This document shows, piece by piece, positions 12,526-25,180 of a stretch of DNA of 64,000 nucleotides. The number at the start of each line of letters is the position of its first letter. Within the stretch, counting starts at the first letter, position 1. The translations under genes and the position numbers were made by a program. The DNA is from Tyto alba. Lineage: Eukaryota > Chordata > Aves > Strigiformes > Tytonidae. Location: assembly GCF_018691265.1 (NCBI RefSeq), contig NW_024881322.1, positions 5,704,001 to 5,768,000 of the forward strand, written 5' to 3'. The notes below the pieces were generated by a model. That model was not told the DNA's origin and made no database searches. It saw only the letters and a program-made list of their open reading frames with translations.

Positions 12526-15342
12526 CTTCATAGGACATGACAGTGCAAGGCAGACTGAAAGATAATAGAGATCTATTCTTTTACTGTGCATCAATGCTTG
12601 CCATTGAAATCATAGTTCTTTCTTCAGTATTTTCTAGCATTATATTTTATGGCATTGTTTATTTGCATTTCACTATGCTTTTTTATTGTTTCCATTTGCG
12701 AAAGCCCCAAAAAAGTAGTAGAAGTGCTTAGATTTTGTTTTGAAAAAATAATATAAATAATGCTTCAAAGAAGGAGAATAATTTACTTAGGAAATTTTCT
12801 GATATTAAGCAGGGGTAGAAATACCTTACTGGATGAGTCAGTTTGTCCCTTTCTGAACACAGTGATTCCTTATCATATAACTATCATATAACAGTGTTGC
12901 AGTCATTTGAATCATAAATTGCATTTATCATTTCGCTGGATAGACTGTTCCATGCTCTGGGAGAGCCTATGGACTGAAGGTATGTCCACTGCAGGGGACA
13001 GACAAACCTGGACTCACAGCAGGATAGTCATTAATTTAAAGTTGTATGAAACTAAGATTTGTGAAAGTATGATTTTGACCTTGATCTAGACCAATGTAAA
13101 TTCACTGAACTGAATGGAGTTACTACTTATCATGACAATGATGAAGAGAAAAAAACAGGAAAAGAAAGGGGAAAGAGAGGATGGAAAGATAACAAACAAC
13201 AGAAAGAGAAAGAGTAAGGGAAGGCTTTTAAATCAGATTTTGAAATTGTTAGTATCTGGGCCTAGGTAGAGAGCAGGCATAGAGAAATTAGAAGGAGGAG
13301 GTCATTAAACACAGGAAACTTTTAGGACTCTGTAAATGCAAAATTAAAAATCAAGCTGAATTGTAAAATGTGTCCCAAGTTCCATGGTGCTCTTTACTAT
13401 CAAGTCCTTTGAGCCTAGGACAGAATCCAACTGCTCAGGGTTGGTAGTAAAACTGTAGAAAACATGGTCAAAAGTAAATGGAAATAAAAGCCAGAGCTTA
13501 AAAAGAAGCTTTTTGTTGCAAAAACCTTTCATTCTGAAAGTTCTCAAGGCCTGAGATGAGCCAGAGAGATGACAGAAAGCTCGAAACAATATAAACGATG
13601 CTCTTCTTAATTAAGAATTAAATCTCTGCAGCTCCTTCTTCAAGGCAGATGTAGAATGGTTCTAAGTAGTTCAATTTGGTTCCACATAAAGTCACCAAGC
13701 ACCCTTCCAACTAGTGTTGTTCCCATTGGCATATCAGTCCAGTGCTTAAGAGGATAAAATATTTAATTCTTAGAATAGTGTGTTATTGTATAATTACATT
13801 AATTGGGAACATCAATACTACACTTTTAAAATCTCTGGTTTCCTAAGTCCTTCTGAAATGGGAACAATCTGTTTAGAAAACACAAGTTTCATTAAGAGAA
13901 ATGACTCTTTGTGAAGATATTTCCTAGACATCAGCATCTTCCCTGTGGCATCTTAATTACAGAATAGCGTACTTAGTTATAACTAATTTCTTATTTAAGA
14001 ATGAGGACACAAAATTAAACTCACACCAAAATAAAGACAATCTGCAGCAGGCTCATTTTGTTCTTAAGGGATAACAATTCACAGACTAACTACTAAACTT
14101 TATTAGAATTTCCCATTCTGATTCTAGAAAGAAGAAAGTACTGCAAATAACTAATTGAAAAGTAGCGTGTGTGCTGGTGAGTTATTTGTCTCCATAGCAC
14201 GTATCACATTTAAATATACTGTCTTTCAGCAAAAGACATGCTCCCACAATGAGCTACGTTATAATCCCATAGATTATAATGTAGACAGAAAGGCCAAAAG
14301 TTAATTTAGCATTTCCTCGTGGAAGAGCAGATCCTGCAAACATGCTAGGTGCCCTCATCCCCTAAACTCCAGGTGAATATGGTTATGTCTTCCTGGAGAT
14401 CTAGTCTGCACTCTGAGCTGTGAATTCAGTTCTGGTTAGAAAAAATCATCGTGACTTTCCAAAAATGTTTCTGTGCCTCACTGGAAGGGGCAAGAGCAGA
14501 ATTAGGGGTTCGAGATGGAAGAAATCTCTGACCTAAAACAGTCAGGGAAGGTTACCACGGAAGCAACTAAGGGTCTGGAATGGAGTTGCTCTCAGGGCTC
14601 CTGGATTTTACAGTATGTCCATCCCATGATTAGTTACTGTTCTGTAGGGTTAATGAGAGGCAGATGCAATTTCCCACTGACATGTCTGAGTCTTCTCAGA
14701 CACTTCAATTAATAGGCTTTGTCCTATTGATCATAATGGGCTTAAAGCCAGGTCCTTTGTTTTCCTGAATTTATATTTTCAAGCAGGAGCTGGAGAGGCA
14801 GATCCATCATCACTAATCTGCAGAATACAAGAGTCTACGGAGAACTTTTTCCTTGCCCTTTGGGTCTTTTGTAATCACCAGCAATGCAGATCTCAGAACA
14901 CTGTGATATGGTAATTGGTGTTTTAAGTCTCAGTTGCAAAGCAGACACCAAAGAGGAATGACAGCTAAGTGAAATCGGGCCCAAAATCCCAATAGAAAAT
15001 AAATGTAGATCAAAGGTTTCAGATAGATTAGTTATGATTTGACATACAGGTTTTCTTCCTTTTAATTGTATAATTCTGAAATCCAAATGTATCCAAATGA
15101 ACCCCAAACATACACTTTCACTTGCTGAGACTTAGGAATTCTATATCTTTCTGAATTCTGCAGCAGAGCCCATTTCTAGATCTGGGCCTGATCACCTCTT
15201 TTTTACCTTTCTGAGTGCTTACAAATATATCTTCCAGGCATTAATTGTTGACATCCCGGGGTTTGTTTGTGTACTGCTGGATCTAGTGGAACTACATCTA
15301 GCGGTATGCTGTTTACTGTCAGAACTTGGCTGGCCTTAAAAA

Positions 15343-15420
15343 TAGTAGAATCTTAAAATATTTTACGTTAGAAGGACTCTGGGAGGGCATCTGGTCCAAC
15401 AGCTCCCACGCCAACAGCTT
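15343..15420 (-). mobile_element. CR1 LINE 3'-end fragment, diverged
   Basis: The + strand carries TAGAATCTTAAAATA, then GTTAGAAGGACTCT, then CATCTGGTCCAAC. This matches the order of the avian CR1 3' terminus on its complementary strand (ATAGAAT.., GTTGGAAGGGACCT, CATCTAGTCCAAC) with several substitutions. Only about 80 bases are recognisable, so it is a short decayed copy. A (CAAAA)n repeat follows about 70 bases later. Confidence 0.65.
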
Positions 15421-15488
15421 TCTTACAGTGAGAGTAACTTGGTAGCAGAAAAGATCTTGTGTGGAAAACGGTTTATATACACAATTTT

Positions 15489-15515
15489 GAAAACAAAACA
15501 AAACAAAACAAAACA
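15489..15515. repeat. (CAAAA)n short repeat
   Basis: About five CAAAA units on the + strand. Confidence 0.85.
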
Positions 15516-16594
15516 TTTTGGGTACAGCCCTCAAGAAAGGAAGGTGCTCAGCATCTTACAACATTAAATCTAGAACTGTTACAGAAAGTGAAATTTATTT
15601 CAAGTGAATATGTTCACAATATCCCAAGAAAAGTGACTTCCTACTCACATTCAAAATTCCATTATTTTCCATCAATAGATGATGCTGGATTTCAAGTAAG
15701 TGTTGTAAATATAAACTAGTAAATCTGGCAGGTAGATCCATTTTGGGAATATACATGAAAGACATCCATAATATTTTTAATCACATGTGATATATTTTTA
15801 AAAAGGTATATCTGCAAGTTTATGAGCTACAGATTAAATAAAATACAAAAGTGAAAAAGAACTATTATCCAGGAACAAAAATATTAGCTATTTTATTTTC
15901 TCCCTTTGATATGTTTATTAAAATAATCCAAGATGCAAAAAGTGTTGTATAACACTATAATTCTAGCAAGATATCTGTATTTTGTTATTAGTTCAATAAA
16001 TCTTTATGATCATTTTAAAAATGTTCTTTTAATAGAATACAAATAAACTCTGATCTCCTGTTCCCATTTCTAGACTTTAATAAATCTCAGTAATGGTCCA
16101 AAACAATCAGTTGATAAAAATGGAATGCAAAGGCTACTCACAGTATTATCACACGAGCAGAATGGGCATTCATAATCTCCACATTTTCATTAGGATTGGA
16201 AGAGAGCGAGATGATTGAAAACTCTAAACTTGTTTATAGGAAAAAGCCTGTGCAAAGTCTATTTCCCCCTCAGATTATGTTTTAGATTAGGCAGACAAAT
16301 CCAAAGCTACTTTCCCACCCACCACCCCACCATGAATCTTGGGTAGATTAAATACGTATGTTAGAGTTAATATCTTGTCTAAAGAACTAGTTTGTCCTTC
16401 TGGGGGTGATTGTCATTCCATCTGAAGATGCTCAGGCACTAAGGGGTTCTTACCAGCATAAAGCTTTGCTAAATGCACATTGCACTGGCAGGCTTCATAC
16501 GGTTCTGCTTGCCAGGACAAGCGGACATTTGTCATGCAGCAGTTGTGTGTTTCTATTGCAGCAGTGATGGTCTTGTGAACACAGTGAAATAGTT

Positions 16595-16765
16595 ATAAAT
16601 TAGCTAGTTTGGCTCTTGCTGGCAGGCTCAACACAGACTGACAGACTAGGTGTTTATTTTATTTACTGGGTGCTTTTTGTGGCACAAACTGAGCTCCGTG
16701 TTATTATAGCTACACATTTGGAAATTTCCTACTTAGCTTAAAGTTAGCTAACTGATTAAACTATT
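16595..16765. promoter_or_regulatory. candidate conserved noncoding element
   Basis: Repeat-free segment with clustered TAAATTAGCTAG, TTATTTTATTTAC, GTTATTATAGC and GTTAGCTAACTGATTAAAC motifs, plus an NFI-like TTGGC..GGCAGG neighbourhood. Composition and motif spacing resemble developmental enhancers. No direct evidence of conservation is available from the window. Confidence 0.2.
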
Positions 16766-19221
16766 GTTTAGATATATACGTAAGCTGTCATCACCATCGT
16801 TACAGTGCAGAGGTATCCTTCTGCTTTGCACAGAGACATATTTGATAGGTTCAGGAGATGGTGTGGAGACCTCAACATGCCCTAGAGTCGTGCCATAGGT
16901 TTTCACAGGAATTCTTCACCAGAACACTTGGGTGCTCTGGTTGTGCTGCAGAGCTAAGTGGCTTTGGAGCAGGCATGCTCTTGCAGAGTTGAACACATGC
17001 CTTTGATTTCAAGGGTACTTATGTTTTTTGATAAATGATGCTGTGGATCTGTGACCCTTTCTAAGAGACGTATCTGGGCGTTTTTTTGTATCTGAATAGA
17101 TCTTAACCAGCAGAGTGTTATTGTGGAAGTAAGTCTTCTGTAAAGATGAAGAAATCTCACCTTTAAGTACTGTTTTACAAGTCTGAAGATTACCTGGGGA
17201 TATTACATCCTATTCTAGATGAGTTAAGAGGTTTTCAATGTTGTATGCAATCCTCCCCGTCTGGATTACATAGTTAGATAAGAAAGAAATTACGTCTTCC
17301 TTTTCTCCTCTGTAAAAACTATTGCAAAATGGGGTTTGGATCTATGAAACATGTTCTCCCATTAATATTTTGATCCAAAATGAATAACTGCAGAACATTG
17401 GTTAATCAACAGGGATCCAAAACATGTTTGATTGTAATTTGTTATGATTAATTCACAGAAAAATTGACAGACATTTTTGGAAATTCCAGAGTTGCCCTTA
17501 CACTGATAGTCTTTCTGCCTGAATTTGCAAAATCCAATTTATTTTAAAAACTTTACATGAAAAAAGGAGAGTGATTTCTGAATACCATTTTAAGGTAATG
17601 ATATCAGAAAGCCCCTACTAACTTTTCAAACCTACAGTTCAGACTACAGCTCTATACATCTCAAAATTTAATAGTTTTAATTAGGGTTTTAATTTCAAAA
17701 CAAATAGAATTTCTTCTTGCAAATTAGCCATTATTAGTGAATCATCTCCTACATGGTATGCGTTATAAAGCCTGATCTTTGAGAATGGGTAATTTTGACT
17801 TTCTGACTGCAAGCTTTTCACCTTCCACCATATACACTTATTCCTGTGGGATGCTGAGAACCCTCAGCTCCCTGTCTTTCACACAACCGAGCTCTGAGCA
17901 TACTTAGATTCTTTGATTAAAAGTTTGTTCCTTTGTTTGCTTTGTGCTCCCAAAGGCTTTGCTTCCAGGCAGCTCACGTTCATTAAAGACTCTTTGGAAA
18001 ACACATGGGACCAACTCAATTCAGCAGTGACAGTCCAGAATAGCAACGCATGTTCAGTGAGAACAAGGTGCAAGACAGTTGGCTTCTTGGGAATTGTAAA
18101 CCATCACCAAGGTCTTCAGAGGCAGGTGCACTTGCTGGAGACAGCACTGCATATCAGGGGATATTGGCTCTCTCTTCTGTAGAAACACAGTGATTTTAAA
18201 GGTTACTGTATGAGGTGAAATCATAGTGTCTCTCTACCCATCACAAATTATCACACTACTCTTGAGCTATATACAGCATACAGCATAGTCTTCATTCCAT
18301 TGCTTATTTCAGATAGTTTGGGGTTTTTCCATTGTATGTAACTGAAATGAGCTTTGGTCCTCCTTCTGCATTTACTGAGGTACGTGAGGTACATTTTGCC
18401 ATCCACTTAAGAAAAGGGCAAACTGGATTCCAAAAAAAATAATGTGCATTATTTGGTGTATTTAGCCGTATATATGCTATCTAGTGTAATAAATACCTCA
18501 TTAATAGCTAGCAAGTACTTTTGCATGTAAATTAGGAATGAAGTATAATGCAATTATTCACCTCTGATCTAAAATATTTACATTTCTTAAGTGAAATACA
18601 AGTGTGATTTGCAAAAAAAAACATCGTAAATGCTACTTAATTTTTAAAAAATTAATAAGTACCAAGTAGACATGCAGATTTCCTAATAAGGTGATTCAGC
18701 GAAGACTGATCTTGGTGAAACAAATTCTGCATCTATTGCCCAAGTGACTTTAACGAACTACAGAATTAGGACATTTAGTTTTAAATGTAAATTTTGTTAA
18801 AGTTCTGTATTTTCCCTGAAGGGCTGGAACTTCTTCTTTGTGGCAAGAAGTCATAGAATATGATATATTTTGTAAAAATGCTTGTTCTAAGTAGTTACAC
18901 GGGAAACTGCAAAGCTATTTTTGATCAATATCGAGATACCTGAAGAGTATGTACATAAAAAGTACACATAAAAAGGGAAATTAGACATCCATGTGTGTAT
19001 GTAGGAGCTTTTGATGCAGTTTTTCCATGTTTGCAGAAAAAGAGATTTTTGCAACTTGTGACAGGGCCTATCAACCTATAATCCAGCCTTTCATTTTGAG
19101 CCTGGATCCTCAGCAGCATAAGATATGGCTCAGAATGAAAGCTGGAGGAGTCCAGACTCATGAGGCAACAGTCAGTAAATAGAACCCCAAGTCAGAGAAA
19201 AGCTTGAAGCATCCTAAATGC

Positions 19222-19246
19222 AAAAAAAAAAAAAAAAAAAAAAAAA
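19222..19246. repeat. A homopolymer (25 nt)
   Basis: Uninterrupted run of 25 A on the + strand, followed by a short A/G-rich patch. No transposon or processed-pseudogene body was recognised immediately upstream, although such a tail would look like this. Confidence 0.92.
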
Positions 19247-22200
19247 GTAAAAGGAGAAAAATGAAGACAACAACAACCACTGGTGCTGCAGTGCTGCTGG
19301 GGCTGATTTGCCAGTCAGGTCACTGACAGAGACCTTTAGTGCCTATTTTTTAAACTTTGTTTTGTTTCACAGGGGATTTTTTACTTGTTTTCTAAACAAA
19401 GATGGATTGAGAGACTGTTTTCCCTTCTTCCCACAGGAAGGAGAGGTGATGGAAAAGGCTGTTTCAAGCCATTTTAGAAAGAGAAGGAAACGGAGTTTGA
19501 TGTGTGAGGTTTTAGGACCAGAAAGCATAAAGTACAAGGCTGAGATCTTTCTGGAGTCAAAAAGAACTGGTTTGATTTTTCATCTTCTGACACGTGTCGT
19601 TTTTCTGACATTAAAAAATACCTAAAGAGCACTGTCCCAAATACATAAGGTGATCCTTGGAATTTCCAACATCTGCGCTAAAAACAGAATTTGCAATGAA
19701 AAGCACAAATAACACATTGTTTCTACTTTTGAAAGTTTTTCAATATCTATGGAAGCCATTTCTCCTCCTGGTATTGTTGAACCAGCCACTAATGTTTGAT
19801 GGGTCAGGCATACACTAGTGCTTTTGTCCTGCTGCTCGACTTGTAAAACTAGGAGTTGTTTGGAAGTCCATTCCATTTTATCTGGATTTCAGAGACATTA
19901 AAAGTGATGTTGGGTTTGTTGTTTTTTTTTAATCAGAAGTTGTACCACCACCATGGTGAGTTTAAGAACAGAAATAGCAAAAGCTTGACTGGGTGGCTAT
20001 GCTTTAGAAGGATCCAAAAGCCATCGCTTGTGTAGGCAGTGCTGGGTGACTTTGATTACAGGTAATATTGGCAAAGGATAAATATGCTGTTAAGCATTTC
20101 ACTTCTCACTCATCATTCTACTACCAGGAGTCAAAACCTCAGGAACAGGTCGCAGAAACTTTTTATATGTTGTCAGCTAAACTGAAATCAGTGCTGCCTT
20201 TAAATTGCAGGGATGATTGATATGGTCAGTTAAATCATAGCATGCTATATGCAGCTGACATTTTTGAAAGATTTCTCTGCAGTCCCACATTTGTCCTGTT
20301 CTCAAGAACAAACTTACAATTCTCATGCTCTTGGACATGATATAAATAAAAGGAGAAAGTGAGCTTGTAGAGAGAATTGAAAATAATGTAAATAAGTTTG
20401 CAAAGCATCCTGCATGGAAAAATGATACAGAATTTAAGACAGGTGAAGACAATAATATTCTTAGAATTTAACTGTTTCTTGCATTCCTGAGTGGTGAATA
20501 ACAGCCTTTGAATAAATGACCAGTGAACTTTTTTCTCAGATGCAGCAAGAGTGTGATTCTCCATGAGTGAAACCCCAGAACTTTCAGATTTTCAAGTTTC
20601 TTCGCTCAACATGTGTACAATTTAAAAACATACTTTCATCAAAAGCACTTTTAGTGGCAGTAAAGGCAGAATAAGAGTTACGTACCGTATAGCTCAAACA
20701 TTTAATCATTTTCTCAGAGCTATTATTTAATATTGAAGAAAGTATGTAAGGAGTCCTAGGAGCCCTTTTTAGCAATTCATTGGTTTCTACAGTTTATTTC
20801 ACTCCTTTCAGAAATTACACGTCGTTTTGACAGTCAGCTATGTGTGGTGTATGGTGACGAGAATTTACTGTGCTCTTAGGGCATAACTTGCCTAAGTGAA
20901 TATAGGTGGAAGGTCTTTCTTCCATGCCAAGAAGCTGGTTTTTAATACTGTGACTTTGCTGAGCCACTATGCCATGATATGTTAGAGGCCAGTCAACCAA
21001 TGAAGATCTTCTGCTGTGAAGTAAAGCTTGCAAAAGCAATATTAAGAAATGCTTCTTTCTGCAACAGATGTGCGCTGTTGGATACTTCAGTGATTGTGGC
21101 AAAGATTCATCCTGTTGGAAGTTTGAAAGTGCAGTTGGGCTGTAATCATCATCTGCACTTGCTGTTTTCTCTACTTTCAACATCTTGCTCTGGTAGAAAA
21201 GCACTGTGTTCTCTGAAAGCATTGACTTCAGTCTCCTATGGCTGGTCATTTGATGAAACGGGTTTATTATGTGGGCTTCTGAGTGAGAAAACAAAAACAG
21301 CAATAAAAAGCAAGCAGATTGGCAGTTGCTATGGCAATTCCATCCTTTGTTAGGGTTTGATATAAGTCTTTGGAGCTAGGGGAAATGCTCGGAAATGGTA
21401 ATTAGTTTTTTCAAGGGAATGTAATTTTCCATTGTGAACAGAGATTATAACGTCAGCAATTTAACTGATACAACTGGATTAAGGAATCTGAATTTTATAT
21501 TATCTGTTTCTTAAGGAGGGGGGACTTTTCCTGTAAAATAATTGTATTGTTATCTGCAATTCCAATTATACAGTGTCAAATTTTATTTCAGATTATTGAC
21601 TTTTTTCAAGTGTATATTGGTTACAATTGTTAATAATATTATCTGAGCAAACACAAATCCAATAAAGTGTGTTATTTGTTGCAAGAGATCCATTAATTTC
21701 AATTTAAAACATGGTGCTAAAATAACTTAGATTTTCCCAGAACCTGAGAGGAAATCATTATGTGAGTTTTGGGACACAGCTTTGAGGGATGAGCTGTGGG
21801 GAAGTTCCTGAAAATGAGATAAAGTTACAACTATGTACTATTTATCCATACCATACATTTAGCAGATAACAAAGGACTTTCAGATTAGAAGTCTGATGCC
21901 AAGCCATTTTTTCTGGAGAAAAGATTTCTGGTGACAGTGTACATACTACTGCTGCTAAGCTTATGGAACACTTCTGGGGTTTGGGTAGACTAATGGAGTA
22001 TGCAATAATACTCTTCCCCATTTATTATTCCAATTACACTGGCTACAGCACAGACATCTAAAGGCTCTTATTTATATATTGCTTTCTTACTCTGATAGTC
22101 TCCTTATTAGGCCTTATTAAGCATTTTCCAGTGATGGATTTTTTTGTATTTCTAGGGATGGATATTGAATAGATTTAGTGATTATTTTGGAGGTGTAATA

Positions 22201-25163
22201 CCCAAAATTCTCTGTAGAAACTGCAGCATAACCACAGCTCACTACTTCTATGTCCCTTGATACTTGTCTCTGATAGAGTTGAAACTGTAGGAGATAATGC
22301 TTGTTCCCATGAAGAACAATAGATTCTTATCCTGTCTTTTAAAACCAGAACACTTACAAGAAATTTTAATTTTTTACCATTTGGGAATAGCTGCATCCAA
22401 TACCCTGTAATTTCTAACACAGATGTAACACTGAGAAACGTTCTCTCAGTAAAATTGTCTCACTGCTGTGGCTGCAAAGACAAATAAGACATTCTGGGCA
22501 AATGTGCTAAGACGAATGGAGAAGACAAATGTTTAAAAATACCCACAGAAAAAAGCATGGAGTCTAGCTAACAGCTGAGTCACAGTATAGGCTGAAATGA
22601 ACCTACAAATTCATCCAAATAATTGTCTGGCTTTTTTTCTTCTTCAGGTTCTCTGCAAGAAGATTTTATATGAAAGTACATTGAAGTGGTAAGTTAATAG
22701 TAATTTTTAGAAACCCATTTTAAATAAACTGTTATTGTACTTTAAGGGATATTTTTTAAAAAATACATGACAGCAAAACCCAGTCAAAATTGGAATTATG
22801 CTTTTGTTTCATGCCACAGTAGTATTCTAAAATGAACTTCAAAGGAGAGGGGTACTATAAGTCACTATCTTCCTATTTTGATCCAACAGATTATGATTTA
22901 GAAAAAAAACCCACAAACCAACCACAACACAAAGGGGAAGAGATTAATTAATTGCAAGGAAGAACACTTCAAAGGCTGAACATGATTTCTTTCTCTCTTG
23001 TTAATATTACTGGCTTCTGATTCCCCAAAATGAGAGAAAAAGCAATATTCTTGTGTGCTTCAGTTAAGAGGTACATAGGACACCTGTGTGGAGAGAAGGC
23101 TCTTCATGCATGTGGATGCATTCTCCTTCTGAAGAAGTCTGCCTCCTTATTGTCACCAAATGTGTAAAGAGCCTCAATCCTTTATCTAAACAGTTAAAAA
23201 GACAGTGTAAATAACCTCCAGGTGCTGCACGGAGTCATATTTCTGAAATTAGAGGACATTATCCTAAAATCCCTATATATTTGTAGCAAACTTGGAGGTT
23301 TTCAGTGAGGACTAGACAACATTCTTGGAACAACTAATACCCACTTTGTATTTGGTATGGAATATTAATTAACCTCAGAGATAACCCAAAGACATGCATA
23401 ACCTCTTACACAAGTTTTCATACCCTAGTCTGCCCTGCAGGGAATGCCCAAGCATGGCTGAGAGCTACACTTGCCTAGGAAGTGACCCCAAACATAAAAG
23501 AGCAGATGTGTTCCCTCCTGGGGACTATGGGCTGGCAGCAACAAAGGTGTTATATAGCACTTAGCAGGCCTGAGAATCCATTAGGAGATCTCACAAAGAA
23601 TACTGCTCTGAGAGAGATAATCTGGCCAGAAGCCTGCGGCAGAGCTCTTTGAGCTCCCAGGGAATTACTTTGCATACTTACTTGTCTAGACTTTTTGAAT
23701 AATTTGTGTTGTAGAGAGACACCTCCAAAATGAGTCTAGAGAAGTGTTTTCTCAAGAGTCTGAGGAGAAAACCATCTATTTAATTGTGTTGATTAGCATT
23801 TTATTAGGTTTTCCTGGTATTTCCAGCCAGGCAGCAAATTTATATTGGTTATATGCCATACTCCATTGAAACAGTTTAGTACAGCGAAGCACACAAGTGC
23901 CAGTATCAGGGAAAGAACTTTGTCCTCTGGCTGTCTGCATCCCAGGTTCCTCATCAATTGGAATATATATACAAAAATTCAGACTTTCCTCCTCTGTCAT
24001 GGTCACAGACTTGATGTGCTGAACAGACAAGTTTGAAAGGGTCTGAAGTATTCATGCCAGACACAGAAGGGCACCTTTAAACCTGTACAATTGTACCAGT
24101 ATTCTTTGCCATCTGCCCCACCTCAGGGTGCAGAGGGGAAAGAGGCCAGTGATAAGATAGGACTGACCTAACAAGGAGAGTATACAAGTAACTGTAATGT
24201 TGGAGAATGAGATTTTGTCTCCACACTCTTTGACTCTCCATGGAGATAATCCTGAGCGCTAATCCAGACCAGGTCCTGATATTGAAGACTAGCCTAAACC
24301 TAGTAAGAGGCTGTGCTCTGCAGAGGTACTCAGGTTAGGGTTTTAAGACACCTGGCAAGAAAGTATTGAGCCTTCTTAATCAAATGAAATCAGCTGCAGA
24401 GGTGTGTAACAATTTTTCCCATTAGGAACGTGACACATGCATTGTCCTCTTCCTTAGTGTCCTAAAATCTGGCAAAGCAATGCTCCCATTCATCGAGCTT
24501 TGTGCCAGGACAAGGGCTGGAAGCATTCAGAGCTGTAACCTGAATAGGCGAAGAGGCTCAAATCCTTCTGGCATCGTCTGTAATGGAAAAAGAGATAGAA
24601 GAAGTAACAGTGGGGGAAGTGAAAGAGCCAATGGGTGGAAGAAAACAGAGCAGTGGGAGGTGTTCTGGAGCATCTAAATGTACTGATGCAAGAGCAGCAC
24701 CATGACGTTATCATTCCTGCCTCAGAAGTGGAGGTTGCCAGTGAGACATAGATTTTAGCAACATTGGGAGAAACAAAGCAGGAATAGGCAGCATTTGCAG
24801 ACAGGCACATACTTTCTGAGCTATTAAACCTTTCTGGTTCTGCAGGTTTCTCTGTGATAATGTAATGCTGATACAGTTTGTCATACCTTTACAATGTGAT
24901 AAGCTTGGAGAGAACAGGGATTTCACAGTAAATGGAGGTACAGTGAAAGTGCCTTGTAAGGTTCACACCCCATACATCAATGTATTTAAAAACCCAAGTA
25001 ATTTTGGATGATATCTTACATTTTAATGTATTAGTTAAAATATGGTTCATGGTCTAAAATTAAACAGCCTAGGGTGATCATATGGTAGAGGATAAAATAT
25101 TCATCTCATTATAATTACAGAACCTAAACATAAAAGATTGAAATCTAGTAATGTTGTATTTTG

Positions 25164-25180
25164 AAAAAAAAAAAAAAAAA
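25164..25180. repeat. A homopolymer (17 nt)
   Basis: Uninterrupted run of 17 A on the + strand. Confidence 0.9.

Larger units (their letters stand above)
8441..15342. other. noncoding stretch, no gene seen
   Basis: No supported coding frame. It contains the T-rich repeat at 9,180-9,228, a TG repeat at 11,963-12,010, a short (TTTTA)n at about 11,748-11,770 and an 11-bp tandem duplication at 12,871-12,892. A patch with TAATTA-type motifs at 12,320-12,525 is listed separately. Confidence 0.6.

Noticed and set aside
20815..21353. Overlapping frames of 162 (-) and 124 (+) codons
   Set aside because: They lie on opposite strands of the same DNA, have no recognisable domain and lack a promoter or splice context.
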